Shown: positions 36,301 through 48,338 of the stretch, piece after piece
Numbering within the stretch: position 1 is the first letter of the stretch
Layout: each line of letters starts with the position of its first letter
Assembly (NCBI GenBank): GCA_015680685.1
Contig: MNCI01002041.1
Span: 924,547 to 988,546 of the forward strand
Direction of reading: 5' to 3'
DNA: 64,000 nucleotides
From: Gnetum montanum
Taxonomy: Eukaryota; Streptophyta; Gnetopsida; Gnetales; Gnetaceae
Notes under the pieces: model-generated
The model's database searches: none
The model's input: the letters and a program-made list of their open reading frames with translations, nothing else
What the model was told of the DNA's origin: nothing
Position numbers and translations under genes: made by a program

Positions 36301-36812
36301 TCAAAAAGATGCTAAATCAGAGCAAGAGGCGATGGCATAAACAACTAGTCTACGCATTATGGGCATACAGAATGATACATCGAACATCTACACGAAAAAC
36401 TCCATATAGTCTTGTATACAGTTCTGAAGCTATTTTACCTTTGGAATTATAGGTTCCCTCATTGCAAATAGCTCTCTTAGGCCTCCTTGATGAAAGAAAA
36501 AGTGATGAACTACGCATTGTTGACCTTGACTTAGTGGAGGAGGAACATGTACGAACACTTGATCAGATCGAGTGGTACCAAAAACAAGTACGGCAATGAC
36601 ACAAACACGATCTACGTAAGCACCCAATTAAGGAAGGAGACCTAGTCCTTAAGGCCATCCGTGAACATCCAGATAAATTCTTAGCTAACTAGGAAGGGCC
36701 TTACTTAGTCACCAAGGCATACAATAACGAAGCTTTCAAACTTGCTGACATGGATGGAAACGAGTTCGCTAATCCTACAAATCACTTGTACCTGAAACAA
36801 TACTATGTATGA
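33340..36812 (+). pseudogene. Decayed pol of element E (RT, RNase H, second RNase H, integrase)
   Basis: The first exon base would be 33340, after TTGGCAG; the first Met is at 33350 (MATKNILSTLSLSG). RT: IVVVPKKNGSIRICIDFRDL (about 33880) and MMPFGLKNADATYQQAM. The catalytic box reads Y-V-H-D at 34210-34221, where T has Y-V-D-D, so RT would be inactive. RNase H follows, then a second, archaeal-type RNase H (ILYFDRASTSRGGSAAAIL, about 35080; RGDSQLVINQV), which marks the Tat clade. Integrase keeps the HHCC zinc site (HEGLCKGH ... CDICQ), but two core aspartates are Asn (RWGLNLIG, ITNNE). It ends KQYYV* at 36812, with several TAG/TGA stops and frameshifts. Confidence 0.85.
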
Positions 36813-36829
36813 TCAACTTGAGGTACGTA

Positions 36830-37160
36830 GCAGTCCTGGCATCATGATCTAAAACTAATACCATAGAACGACCCTAGGCCTATGACTTGAAACTAGCATC
36901 ATAGAGTGTCCTGGCATCATGATAGTAAACTAACACCATAGAGCTCCATCTGGTATGACACTAAACTGCCACATTTGTCTACCATAATGTCAAACTAGCA
37001 TGTAGAGTCCATTAAGACTATAAATTGGTTTGCCTCTTTGTAGTTCGCTACGACTATAAACTAGCATTGCACCATCCACTACAACGCTAAACTGGCACCA
37101 TCTAAAGGGTTATGATGTGAAACTAATCCACAATAGTCCATTAAGACTATAAACTTGTGA
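36830..37160 (+). repeat. Integrase-side minisatellite of element E
   Basis: Degenerate units around ATGATGCTAAACTAGCACCAT, starting right after the pol stop. Homologous arrays are in N and T. Confidence 0.7.
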
Positions 37161-38301
37161 CATCATCGATGACCAGGCAATACTTGAAAAGATATGTTGC
37201 TTCAATTGGCTGTACCTATTCCACAAAGACTTGTTGCATAATTTATCTCATGGACCTAGATGAAGCTGATGCTATTCATGACTCTGTCTACTTTGAAATT
37301 GCACATGGTGGCTCTATCTCCTTGGTTGTTTTCAAGTTTGAAGTACTTAGTTAACCGAATCATTTGTGGTTTTCTTTTCTTCTTGGAGTTGTGTTTGTAA
37401 GATGACACACCTAAGGCGTTTGTGCACAGATGCAATTCATCATGACGACAAGGTATCACATTCTTCTTGATGCACATAACTGGGTTAATCAATTCATTTA
37501 TAAGTACATTCCCAACTCCTGATACATTCCCTATTCCTCATCATGTTCTCCTTATTCTATTCAATTACACCCCCTGGATACATTCTACTCATCCCAAAGC
37601 TCTTCATACACTATGGCACACTGTGATTCTCTAAGCAGTTGCAATGTAAAACGCAATACACAGTACATTATATAAATGCAAGCGCATAAGCACGAGCACA
37701 GCACTGAAAGCAAGCTCTTCCAAAAACAAAAAAAAAATGCAAAAAGAAAAGAATAAAAAGATCAAAGAGCAAAATGCATAGAAAAGGTCTTCATGACCCC
37801 ATTGACATCATAGAGCAGAGACCATTGGCTCTTCTCATACAAGCCCTAGGTGGGAAGGCAATTGTCTTGGAAAAAAATCTACACTCGTGTCTCAAATGAT
37901 CATGTTGCACATCATGGCATGGCTTTGGCTATTTACAACGGCCTCTAGTAAACACTTTATAGGAGTCTCATTTCTCCAAAGAACGCACCTCCTATGTCTT
38001 GGTTCCGAGTCTGCTAAACACTGGCTATTAACAAGAACTAAAAATATATGGCTTGTTCACCTAAGAGCATTCCTCTCCCACAATTCTAATAGTAATTATA
38101 ACCCTTGATCAACTCTTGATTTCCCCAGTTACAACCAATCCCCTTGCATCTTGAACTGCATTTCCCTAATCCCATGTACTTTTGAACATGGTGCGATGAC
38201 GTCCAGCCAGGGGCTAATGGATAATGCTTGGTACTTGGTTGGTCATGGTGTTTTGTACTTCTTTGTCGATGCCTCTCAAGTGGATTCCTCCAAACATAAA
38301 C
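37161..38301 (+). other. 3' untranslated region of element E
   Basis: No gene recognised. Shares the CTTCTTGGAGTTGTGTTTGTAAG stretch (about 37380) with N and the TTCTTTGTCGATGCCTCTCAAG segment (about 38260) with N and T, then the polypurine tract. Confidence 0.5.
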
Positions 38302-38314
38302 AAAGAGGGGCCAA
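38302..38314 (+). other. Polypurine tract of element E
   Basis: AAAGAGGGGCCAA immediately before the LTR start TGAAACACC. Confidence 0.9.
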
Positions 38315-40042
38315 TGAAACACCACTAATTTTGGCCTAACATTTTGAAACAGGAACAACTCAAAGCCTCTTGAGCTTTTGGAAAGAAAAAATTTGACTAA
38401 GGCATGTAACTCACACTGAGCTTGTCCAACTAGGCTTGCCCTTAGTGTCAGCAACTCCAATGACTTCAAAATCAAGTCAAATATGGTTGAATCTAATGGT
38501 GCAAGCCATCCTCAAGGGTCACTATTGTCCACTTCAAGTTTCAACATTTGGGATTTTAAATTGTAGATCAAATTGTACAAATTTTCTCACTCATACTGTG
38601 GTCATGCTGGCAGTGTGAGTACAATGTGAGCAACTCTTAAAGCCTCAAAACTGAGTCAAAATGATTTGATCTTAAAGGTGCAAGCCATCCTTGAGATTCA
38701 TTGTTAAATGCTTCAAGTCTTAGTCTTTAGAATTCGATATTTTAGGTCCAAAATTGTAAGTTTTTGTAGCTCACACTAAGGTCAGGTTGAGCTCACGTTG
38801 ATAGTGTGAGTCTAGCATGAGCTACCATAAGTGATTAAAACAAGGCACATCCAAGCTCAATTTTTGACTTGCAAATCACTCTTAAGGTCAACCACAGTCA
38901 GAAAATTTTTGCAATCTAAGAAACAGGCTTCAAAGATCAAAAATTGATGTGAAATGTGTCATTTTCATCAAGTCACACTGAGGTCACGCTGACGGCGTGA
39001 GTGTAGCATGAGTATAGTGTGAGTACTGATCACGCCCAGTCAAAAGCATGCCAAACACATGTTGAGGACACACCAAGAGAAAATCAACTCACATTGGAAG
39101 TGCTAGTGAAATAGAGATGCCTCAAATAGCCACAAAACCACTCAGATTGACATCCTACAACAATCAATTCAAGGAACAAGAAGTTTCAAGTGAGCCGGAG
39201 TCAATCTCTCTTGTTGTACATTATCATTTTTATTGTAAATTCTCATCATTTGTGAGCTTTTCAAGATCTTACGCTCCAAATTTTATCTGCTTCCATGGGC
39301 ATAAGTTAGCTTGCGTAAGCCAATATACGTTGTAAGATACAGTGCATCTAGTTAAGAACGTAGCTCGCCTATGCATGTTTAATTGACACGTAGTTGTCCA
39401 TCTAACACTTGTCACATGATCTATCTTCCTCTCATTTCTTAGCCATTGATCCATCTATGAGTTGCATGCTTGAACTTAGACAAACCTTATAAATACCCCA
39501 TCCATTCACAAAAACAGGGTTGGCAATTTTGAAGGTTGACAGCTTAGGAAACACTGACAAATAACTTTTGGACGCTCGAGTGCACTTGACTCCTAGCATC
39601 CAAGCACCTACAAACATATTACCCTAGGGCTTAGTGCTTGACTTGCAATCCACACATGCAGCTACGCTTTGACCGATGCACATTTATTCTAAGTAATATA
39701 ATACAGTTCATTTTTTCCTTCCATTATATTACTTACTCTGTTTATTCTATTTTAAATTCAGTTTACACCTTGTTTACAATACAATTCTGTATACGCTCTA
39801 TTTGCATTTTGTGCATCACTATTTACATTTCGTACATCAGTTACGATAACCCCAGCGTAAGCTATAGTTCATGTTCGGGAAAGTCCTTGGTTGATTTTCG
39901 TGCAGACCATCCAAGGCACTTTGCCTTCGTTTTCCTTTCCAACTTGCCCTCACGTGAAGGTAGGATTAGCTGTACCTATCCAATGATCTTTCGGTGTTTG
40001 TTTTTCCCTTCCAGCCTTACACCAACGATTTTGGTCAGTATA
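38315..40042 (+). repeat. Single LTR of element E, shared by pol on the left and gag on the right
   Basis: Starts TGAAACACCACTAA after the polypurine tract and ends near GGTCAGTATA before the primer site, so it serves as a 3' LTR for the left part and a 5' LTR for the right part. About 38400-39100 is rich in CTCACACTGAG / GTCACGCTGA / GGCGTGAGTGTAG motifs, the palindrome array typical of the family. I found no second copy of it in the window. Confidence 0.8.
39488..39495 (+). promoter_or_regulatory. TATA box in LTR of element E
   Basis: TATAAATA followed by CCCC, about 550 bases before the LTR end; same arrangement as in N and T. Confidence 0.55.
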
Positions 40043-40048
40043 GTAAAT

Positions 40049-40066
40049 TAGCGCTAGAAGGAGGGC
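40049..40066 (+). other. Primer-binding site of element E
   Basis: TAGCGCTAGAAGGAGGGC, differing from the T site by one G-to-A change. Confidence 0.8.
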
Positions 40067-40393
40067 CGAACTCATTTACTGTCTATCAAAACACTGATCA
40101 CACTACTTGTTCAAACGCTTCGTAGATCTATTCAAACGCTACATAAACCAAGCACTGAAACTAAAGCCCAACCTGTCAAGCTAGCTTATATATGCCTAGC
40201 TTGACTTACTCACACTAATCTCAATTACTCAAGCCAAATTGGTCACATTGTTAGCTTGCTCACGCTATCATCTTACTCATGCTCAAGCTAGTTCGCACAC
40301 GCTCAGTTTACACATGCCCAGCTTACTCACACTAGCTTGACCACCTAGCTTATGCACGCTTAGCTCGTCCAGCCTAGTTTATTTACACTCACT

Positions 40394-43300
40394 ATGGAAT
40401 CTTCCCAAATCAACACAATGACACTGCCGATCTTTGACTTTGGGATTGAAACCTCAAACCTTATGACTGCTACAGAACCCATAATTTTTATTGAACAAAT
40501 AAACCCTCAAGGCCTAATTCTCCAGTCACTTAGGCTACAAGGCAAAGATCCTACTTACACAACCCTCACACCAGAACAATATAACTTCATCTATGTGAAG
40601 ATTCAAGCCAACAAGCCTATCGATCTCATAGAAAAAGGAGAAAAACGAAACTCTGAGCTCATTTACAAAGGAGGTCGTGAGTTCACCCCTTCAGCATTTG
40701 ATATAATCCCCTTTTCCAAATACCATCATCGACTCATATCTCAACTTCTCATGGTAAGGAGTCAAGCCTTACAGGCACCTCTGATAAAGCCTCAGAGTGG
40801 AGATGAGGAAATGACTTTACAGCCCAATCTGAGCATGCGATTCGTACCATACTGTCAATCCTCACACCCATACAAACTCATTATTCTAACCTTTCCTAGA
40901 AGAAACTGTGCTTCCTCCCTCATCCACAAACACTTGAGCATCAGTTTTAGGACAAGAAGTACCCACTTCCATTCCCACCTTCTACATGGCCAACATTCAA
41001 TTTGATACGTCCACTTCCATCATACCTCCGCAAGTGCAGTCCCGATAACCCCTTCCTCAAGATAATGCAGGATCAACCTTCTAACCTCAAGTAATTGGGA
41101 TGTCGTTAGTTATACCAGCTTCCACATCCATCCATTACATACCACAAGTGAAAACCCATGGAGCACCCCTGATTACTTCAGCCTAACACACTTAGGGTGT
41201 CACCTCACAACCCGTGATTGGGTAATGGGTTTCACTAGCTATTCAGCAATACCAACCAACTCACTACAGTGTACCACACCCTGCAATCCCATCTCTAAAT
41301 GTTGCTCCACCACAATAACTGACAATCCAACAGTCTCCCTTTCCACAAACAATGCAACAATTGAATTACTATCAATCACAATCCACTCAACCCACTGGTC
41401 TGCCTACCACCCAAGAGTGGGTAGACATAAAAAAATGATGCACTCATTAACCGAGGAGTTAAAGCACCTTAAAACTGCAAACACTAAGGAAGTCAAGGTG
41501 TTGGACTTCTATCAAGATGACCCAGTCCACCATTCAGTTCCACCATTAACCTTGCCAAAGGGAATCTCATTGCCTCAACTAACCAAGTACAATGGAGAGG
41601 GAGATTCAAACACCCATCCAGTAACATTTTGACTAGAGTGTCCATTGCTTCAAGCTTGGCCTCATGTAATTCTATGTGTATTTGCTATGTCCTTGACAGG
41701 AAAAGCCTTAGATTGGTACCAAGCTTTACCCCATAACTCCATATCCTCCCTAGAAGATTTGTTACATTAGTTTGTTACCCGTTTCAAATATAATCTAAAG
41801 CTTGAAGCCATACTAGATAGCTTGATTTAGATCAAACAGGCACCATTAGAACCAGTGCAAGAATTTATCCAAAGGTGGAGTGCAGCCCTCAATGAACTTC
41901 ACGAGTCCATCCCTGAAACATATCTACTTACCATCCTTAAAGCAGTTGTGAATGACTTATTAAATTGAAAATTTATTATTTGAGTGATCGTACTTTGAGC
42001 CAAGCATTCATGCAAATTAAGAACATAGAAGAGGCGGTGCAAATAAGTAACGACCCAGCTTACTCGACCTTTAGGAGCCAACATATGAGGAAAGATAAGG
42101 ATAAATCCAAAACAATGGTAGCGGTGGTGGCAGAGACAACCCAACCTAATAATCCAAGACAAAGAGGAAAATAACCTGCTGCTCCAACCGACCATGAAAG
42201 AACTACACCTATGCCTACACTTGAATCTTCCTCAAATAAAAAAACCAACATGGGTCACACTCGTACATTCGAATGAAAGGATTGCACCCAATATACACCC
42301 TTGCCTATGAATACTTCACAATTGTTAGATCAATTTCTAAAGGCTAGGTTAATAAAACATAAACAAATTTCCCCTACGGTGTCTCAAAAACATGATCGAT
42401 TCTATGAGTTGGCTAAGAACCCAACTTTAGCAACAGCTAATGAGCCCTCCATTCCAAGAGGATTTAGGTTGGATAGGTTTTATGAGTATCACTAACAGTG
42501 TGGGCATGGAACTGACTATTGCTTCACCTTAAAACAGGATATACATCGCATGATTAATAGGGGTGAAATAGTATTTGATGAGGCAAACCTAGTAAGGCCC
42601 CAAAACCAACCCATAGGAATTTACAAAGATCCTCTCAATACTAATGATGCACCATATGTGATTAACACTATCCATGTGGATAATGGATAGGATGTCCCGT
42701 GAAAGCCTTTTGTGATTCGCAAGCCTTCAGAAAATACACCTACCTCAACATCTGCTCAAACTCCTTTCATCATACACACATCCCCCACACCACAGAAACC
42801 ATTCATCGTTCATGTACCTCCTTCCATCGGAGCAGCAACCATGCCATTAGAAACCCATCCCACTCCCTTTGTGATCTAGGTACCAAAACACCTTAACGTG
42901 CAACCCCCTACTATTCCCCCGCGACCCCTGTGAGAGCATCTTGTCGACAAGCTGACACGAGAGTGCCTAGAGAAGGAACATCATGAGCACAAATTAGGAT
43001 CGCCGAAGCCCATACTACTAAATGCTATTCCTATGGTTCCATCCACCGATGAGCCTAGCACAAGTCATTAAGACAAGAATACCAGCACTCACAGGGTCCC
43101 AAACTCAACATCCCTAGTTACCAGCATAAAAATCCCTTCACGAGAGATACAAATGCTAGGTCAAATGGACCAAGTCTCCATAGACAAGAGTGCCCAAAAT
43201 GGTAAAGATATAGCGAGTGCATTGACCCAAGTCACACATGCTTTGAAACAAAAGAATACTTCCTTAAGAATATATGATCTGGTAATGACTTCAATGGTAC

Positions 43301-44145
43301 ATCAAGAAGCTCTTGTACATATGTTAACTTCGATTCCTATTATTGAGGACCTTCCCGTAGATGAGCCGTCCATTTATGCAGTACTTTCCCCACAACCTCA
43401 AGAATCAAGGCCCACATCCTTGGAGTTTCGTGCTAATGACATTAAGCAAGATGAGAAAACAAGAGAAGTTACTACAACCCCGATGTTCATAACAATACAA
43501 GTCAACCATTTCAAAATACGTAGGATGCATGTCTATAACAGTGCAGCAACAAACGTAATACCCTTTCCTGTCATCAAAAAACTAGGGCTTATAGAGCAAA
43601 TATAGCCCACAACAACTTCTTTCTTAAAATCCTTCAGTGGTTCCCGTGTAATGGTGAAAGGCATGGTTACATTGGATTTCGTAGCAGGGGACCAATTCCC
43701 CACATCGACCAAATTCGTGGTGGTTGATGAAATGCTGAGATTCAATCTGATTCTAGGACGTCCTTGGCTAGCTTAAATCGGAGCCGTATCCTCACCAATC
43801 CATCAAGAGATCCACCTACCTTATGAGGGTAGTGAAATCATCATACATGGGGATACAACAACATCACTCACTTCCTCACACTCTGGAATCGATCAAGGGT
43901 CAGAAGTTGAGTTCTCTGAGCCAAAACAGGGAACCAGGAGCATACTTTAAGACATGAACCAAATGTTAACTCATGATCCTACTAAAACTGAGGAAGCACT
44001 AGATAACACAAACATAGGAGCTATTCCTACTGATGTCTCTTGGTTGAAATTACCATTTGACATTGCCAATGAAGGGGAAGGTAAGTATAAAATCGTACCT
44101 ACATGCCCTACCCCTCACGTCAAACTACGAAGGATTAAAAAGTAA
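40394..44145 (+). pseudogene. Decayed gag-protease polyprotein of element E
   Basis: Starts MESSQINTMTLPIFDFGIET, with the N-terminal domain LRLQGKDPTYTTLTPEQYNF. The capsid-like domain begins near 41500 (FYQDDPVHHSVPPLTLPKGI, then LTKYNGEGDSNTHPVTF), and a nucleocapsid segment lies near 42460-42540 (RGFRLDRFYEYH, QCGHGTDYCFTL). The protease region, about 43170-43830, has MFITIQVNHFKIRRMHVYNS, where T has the active-site HVDDGMATNVIPY; the aspartate pair is lost here. FNLILGRPWLA follows. The polyprotein ends LRRIKK* at 44145. A strong consensus splice donor, AAG|GTAAGTAT, sits at 44081 near the end. Several internal stops and frame changes. Confidence 0.85.
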
Positions 44146-44164
44146 CTCAATGGTTAGGGAAAAC

Positions 44165-44430
44165 TACCACACTTTTCTAGAAAGATGATAAACTACCAAT
44201 CATCCAGTATGACGTTAAACTGCTAGTGAACATCCGTAATGACATTAAACTAGCCATGGTCAGAAATGGCCAGTTCCTTTTAAAGCTTCCTAAAAATATT
44301 ATTGCTTTTGGCCCACTATGGCCCAAAACTGGTGATCCTTCTTTTTTTAACACAGATGTGACAATCCATCATGAGTTCAAACTAATATATATGGCCCGAA
44401 ATGGCTTTAAACTAGAGCTTAGAATGTACA
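44165..44430 (+). repeat. Protease-side minisatellite of element E
   Basis: A few degenerate units of the type AATGACATTAAACTAGCCATGG and ATGGCTTTAAACTAG, fewer than in N. Confidence 0.6.
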
Positions 44431-44784
44431 AATTCACAAACTCTTCTTACATTACGTTAAATTTTCATTTACAAGTTGCAAGTTATAATTTCGATTCATG
44501 CCTTCTCATTACTTTCCTTTTTCTTTTACAAATATTTGATTTACATTTTGTTCCCTCATTTTACATTTAGCTACACACATATGTTCATGATAATACTTGA
44601 GAAAACAAGAAAAACAACAAAAAAAATCAAAGAGAAAACATATAAAAATAAAAATATTAAACATCAATATGGTAATAGAATTCCAACACATTATGCCATG
44701 ATTAGATCCATATCATTACATCTGTCCATCGTACATCCCCATTAAACATCCAAAAATTCAAAACATTTAATAGCTAAAGCCAAA

Positions 44785-44889
44785 TTAATAGTAAGCTTGT
44801 GCATTAATACTAGGAGGGGGCTGGTCCCCAAAATCCTCCTCATCATCCGCTCTCGCTCCACTGGGGCCAGCTACATCATTAACATGTTC
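44785..44889 (-). pseudogene. Last exon of the antisense gene in element E
   Basis: Reverse strand. A pyrimidine-rich tract and TTATAG acceptor (44890-44891) are followed by EHVNDVAGPSGARADDEEDF and a stop at 44785. It is acidic, like the last exon of the antisense gene in T (VQELDGEGEQDEERVQ), and entered in the same phase (0). The preceding exon is split by the insertion of T. Confidence 0.65.
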
Positions 44890-45033
44890 CTATAACAGAA
44901 AAAAAAATAGAGAAAAAATAGGTAAGAGTAATAAAGCAAATCATGAGTACAAAACCAAGAAAAATAGTAACACTAATAATAAAAACAATAAAACCATACA
45001 AAAGTAAGTGCCATAATAAAACACTCACAAGTG

Positions 45034-45038
45034 AGGAG
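45034..45038. other. Target-site duplication of element T, left copy
   Basis: AGGAG directly before the LTR start TGTAACG; repeated at 62658-62662. Confidence 0.9.
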
Positions 45039-46611
45039 TGTAACGACGGAAAATGTTGGTAGCTGGAAAATACCAAACAAAGTCCGTGTACACAGTCTTA
45101 ACCATGGATCCGTGCGAGGGTTGTGCTAGAGAAAATGAATCCGCAGTGCCCTGAACGGTCTTGTCGATCAGACAGGGACTTATTAAATCAGTAAATCGAC
45201 GAAGATTATAGATAACCCATGGAACGATTTGATTCGATAAACCATGAAAGGAGAGGAAAATGATGTAGATAAATTGCAATAATGACAACGTTAACACGAT
45301 GGGGAGGATCAGATTAAAGAGAAATACGCAATTCCCAGATCTGTGCTTTGACCCGAAAAATGGGTATATTGTATACACCAATGGAAAAATTTCCACTTAT
45401 CTTATACGGAACACACATAAAATAGCAAGAAAATTGCTCAGTAAGGAGTACAAAATGAAGTTTGGTCTACCTTGTAAGCCAAAGATAGGATGCAAGGAAG
45501 GTCAAGCCTGAATGTCTATCGATCAACTGTGTCTGATCAATAGATGTCGCCAATCGTACCAGATGATCTCTCGATCTTTGATCTATCATATTTTCCTTTG
45601 GTAGCCTCTGCTCAAAGCTGCTGCTAATCACCGATGGGGAGACCTGTGTTTTTTTTCCCAAAAGGTATGATCGCTCATGCTGCCAATGCTCAAAGATGTC
45701 TCTTGTCTCTGCTTGAAGATGATAACTGCCAAAAGTCCCAGAAGCCCCCCTTTGGTTTTCGTCAACTGGAGTATTTATAAGTTCCACAACACGTGGAGAA
45801 GGCATGGCCCTAATGACACGTGTCTCGAACCCTCAAAATACCATTGACTTGTCCAATTTCATGTTGAAATTGACTATGTCATGTCACATTTCTAGAAGAA
45901 GGGACGAAGTACGCTGTTAACACTTTTGCCAAAGCTGCTTCATGATTACACACAACACACTCATCAGTGTATTATGCATGTGGATAGCAGATGCATAACT
46001 ACTTTAGCCAGCTTTACGCTATATTACACTTGTTTACACTGCGTTGTGTGGTAGAGCGTAATAGAGCATGGGAGTAGTTGGTACCAGCTGTTTTACGCTT
46101 GTTTACACCGCAGAGTGTAATAGAGTGTAAATAATGGTCAACTTCCAATAAATTACACTTGTCTACGCTACATAGCATAATGAGCGTAAAGCGACCAATC
46201 TACAAAAAGAATAAATCAATCTGCTGCACTTCCTTTGACTCTGACTTTGCTTTTCTTGAAGCTCGTTACACTGCTCTACGTAACGGAGCGTAAACTCAGC
46301 CCTGAGCAAAGGATTTAGCCAAATATGCGACATGTCACATATTACAGTGTTTAGGCCTTAAAATTCATCAAATCTACTGAAGTAAGTCACCTTCTGATAT
46401 CAGACTATGTTAAGCAGAATTATGCTAAGTGACACTACGCTATGTTGCGTAATGTAGCGTAAAGAGAGAAGTTTTAAAATCTGTAAGGAACTTGGAGACT
46501 TGATGCAGCGCACATCTTTGCCTTGCTTTGCCTTCTGGAATTTTGCCGTGAACTTTCACCCAAATTGTGAATCTTCGCCTTAGGCCAATTCGCAATTTCT
46601 ACGGTGTTTCA
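45039..46611 (-). repeat. 3' LTR of element T
   Basis: TG...CA-bounded: in element orientation it begins TGAAACACCGTAG and ends CGTTACA. The U3 part (about 46020-46460) contains repeated TTACGCT / AGCGTAA palindromes. Long reverse ORFs in R-U5 (45396-45025 and 45805-45467) have no recognisable domain. Confidence 0.92.
45772..45779 (-). promoter_or_regulatory. TATA box in 3' LTR of element T
   Basis: TATAAATA on the reverse strand, downstream (in element orientation) of the palindrome array. Confidence 0.6.
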
Positions 46612-46624
46612 ATGGCCCCTCTTT
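46612..46624 (-). other. Polypurine tract of element T
   Basis: The reverse strand reads AAAGAGGGGCCAT right before the 3' LTR. Confidence 0.9.
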
Positions 46625-47779
46625 GTTGACAGTTAGAGGGCTTGCCCGAAAGACGTCGACAAAGAATACGAAACACCGGATGGGTGAAAGTACTAATAGT
46701 GTTCATCAACAGGTACTCAAGTATCATCCTATCAATGTAGAGGTGCAGAGATGAGGGAAACAGGAGATAGAATGGTATAGGAGGAAACAGGTTCGGGTAA
46801 GACTCAAATGAGGTTCGAGGAAGACCCAAATGAGTAGGGATAGCTATTTCATGCATAAGCACTCAAGCTTTCTCCTGCGATTGCATTTTCATGAAGTTAT
46901 GCTGTCATTTTGTAGATGAAGGGGCTTGCATAGATGAATTGTGTTGCATCTGCATGGCTTGGGTGAGATGTGTTTCACCCATTTTGGTGACCCGCCTTTT
47001 TTTTTTGTCGTCCACTAGGCGAGTTGCGTTATGCCGGTTCATGGACTTGAGTGTAATGCAAATGCGGAAAGCGTTTCAAGTTTTGCGTAAGGGAAGCAGA
47101 TGGGATAGTTAAGGATAGTGATAAGGGCTAGGGGTAGGATCATGAGGAGCACAAGGATGCACCCCCGAGTGGATAGGTTAACTTAACCAGCCATCTCATA
47201 AAGTTGTCGGTACTACACCACTCAAATGAATGCACCTTCGAACAACGTCCTCGTAACAAGTAACCTGCAACCAAAGAATAGAACAGAGGATACCATTGCT
47301 TGTGCGAATTTCTAACGAGGTTGTTGAAACAAGTACTATTTGAGGCAAGATAAAGTGAACGGGCCATGAAGAAGGAACTGTAGCACGAGGCCAGAGTCTT
47401 CAACCTTGACGCTTGGCCCAGCATATTACCACCAAAGAACATTAGACTCAGCGCACCTGACTGGTTATGTAAAGAACCAGCTAGGTGAATCTGTGAAGCC
47501 AGAGCCTGATAGTGATGATGAGCGGAGGTCCCCAAAGTCGTAGTTGATGAGAACTCCTTTGGGGCTCCGGTCGGTGAATCTAAACTCTCAAAGGTGCCAC
47601 CACTGTAGTGGGTGTGGTGATAGCACCTCCGAGGGGTCAGTAGTATGCCCTTCAGCACATCCGAGGGATCAGCAAAATGTCGGTGAGGTAGTGATGCTAG
47701 GGCTGTCCCAGCAACCCACCCCATTTTCCTTGTAACTACACAAAGATGATTACGCTCACTTGATTTGCATGATGGCGGT
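46625..47779 (-). other. 3' untranslated region of element T with an open frame
   Basis: No recognised domain. A reverse ORF of 404 codons (48354-47140) spans this stretch and the minisatellite beside it; only its repeat part has a clear explanation. A segment near the polypurine tract is shared with N and E. Confidence 0.45.
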
Positions 47780-48335
47780 TTGTGAGTCCTAGTTTTAAGT
47801 CCTGGTAGACTGTCGTTGCTAGTTTTAAGTCTCAGCAGACCATGGTCCCAGTTTAAAGTCTGGGTAGACCAAGAAATGCTAGTTTTACATCGTAGCAGAT
47901 GGTGGTGAGGCTGATTTATGGTCTTAGCAGACCGTGCTGTGGATGTCAATTTCATGTCATGACCCAGGGACAAGTCTGTGCTGGTTTTATGTCTCAGCAG
48001 ACGAATGCTTAACTTTGCCAATTTTATGTCATGGTGGACAGCTAGTGCTAGTTTAGCGTCGTGGCGAACGCGTGCAGAAAATGCCAGTTTTTCGTCTTGG
48101 TGGACCTGTACAACACTGCCAGTTTTACGTCGTAGCAGATGGTTACAACTTGCCAGTTTTATGTCGTGGCAGACGATCAGTGCCAGTTTAGCGTCATGAC
48201 AGACGCGTGAAGGGAAGACCAGTTTTTCATTGTAGCGGACGTTTGTTGCCAGTTTAGCGTCATAGTGGACGGTTGTTGCCAGTTTAGCGTCATAGCAGAC
48301 AATTGTTGCCATACTTGATGCTAACATTGAAGATG
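47780..48335 (-). repeat. Integrase-side minisatellite of element T
   Basis: Many units of about 25-35 bases around CTATGACGCTAAACTGGCAA (element strand). In one reverse frame the array encodes repeats such as RHDAKLAL. It is best preserved in T, with homologues in E and N. Confidence 0.85.
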
Positions 48336-48338
48336 CAG

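Larger units (their letters stand above)
31668..45033 (+). mobile_element. Element E: circularly permuted Tat-type LTR retrotransposon (main part)
   Basis: Order along the plus strand: antisense-gene exon 1 candidate (reverse), RT-RNaseH-aRNaseH-integrase, minisatellite, polypurine tract, one LTR (38315-40042), primer site, gag-protease, minisatellite, antisense-gene last exons (reverse). A normal element runs LTR-gag-PR-antisense-RT-IN-LTR, so this is the same circle opened inside the antisense gene. Element T interrupts it after 45038; E resumes at 62663 and ends at about 62812-62818. The termini share AGCTTGA (31668-31674 and 62812-62818), which may be microhomology or chance. Confidence 0.7.

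Noticed and set aside
39638-40051. 137-codon forward ORF at the end of the E LTR
   Set aside because: AT-rich, with no domain; it lies across R-U5 up to the primer site and has no counterpart in N or T.
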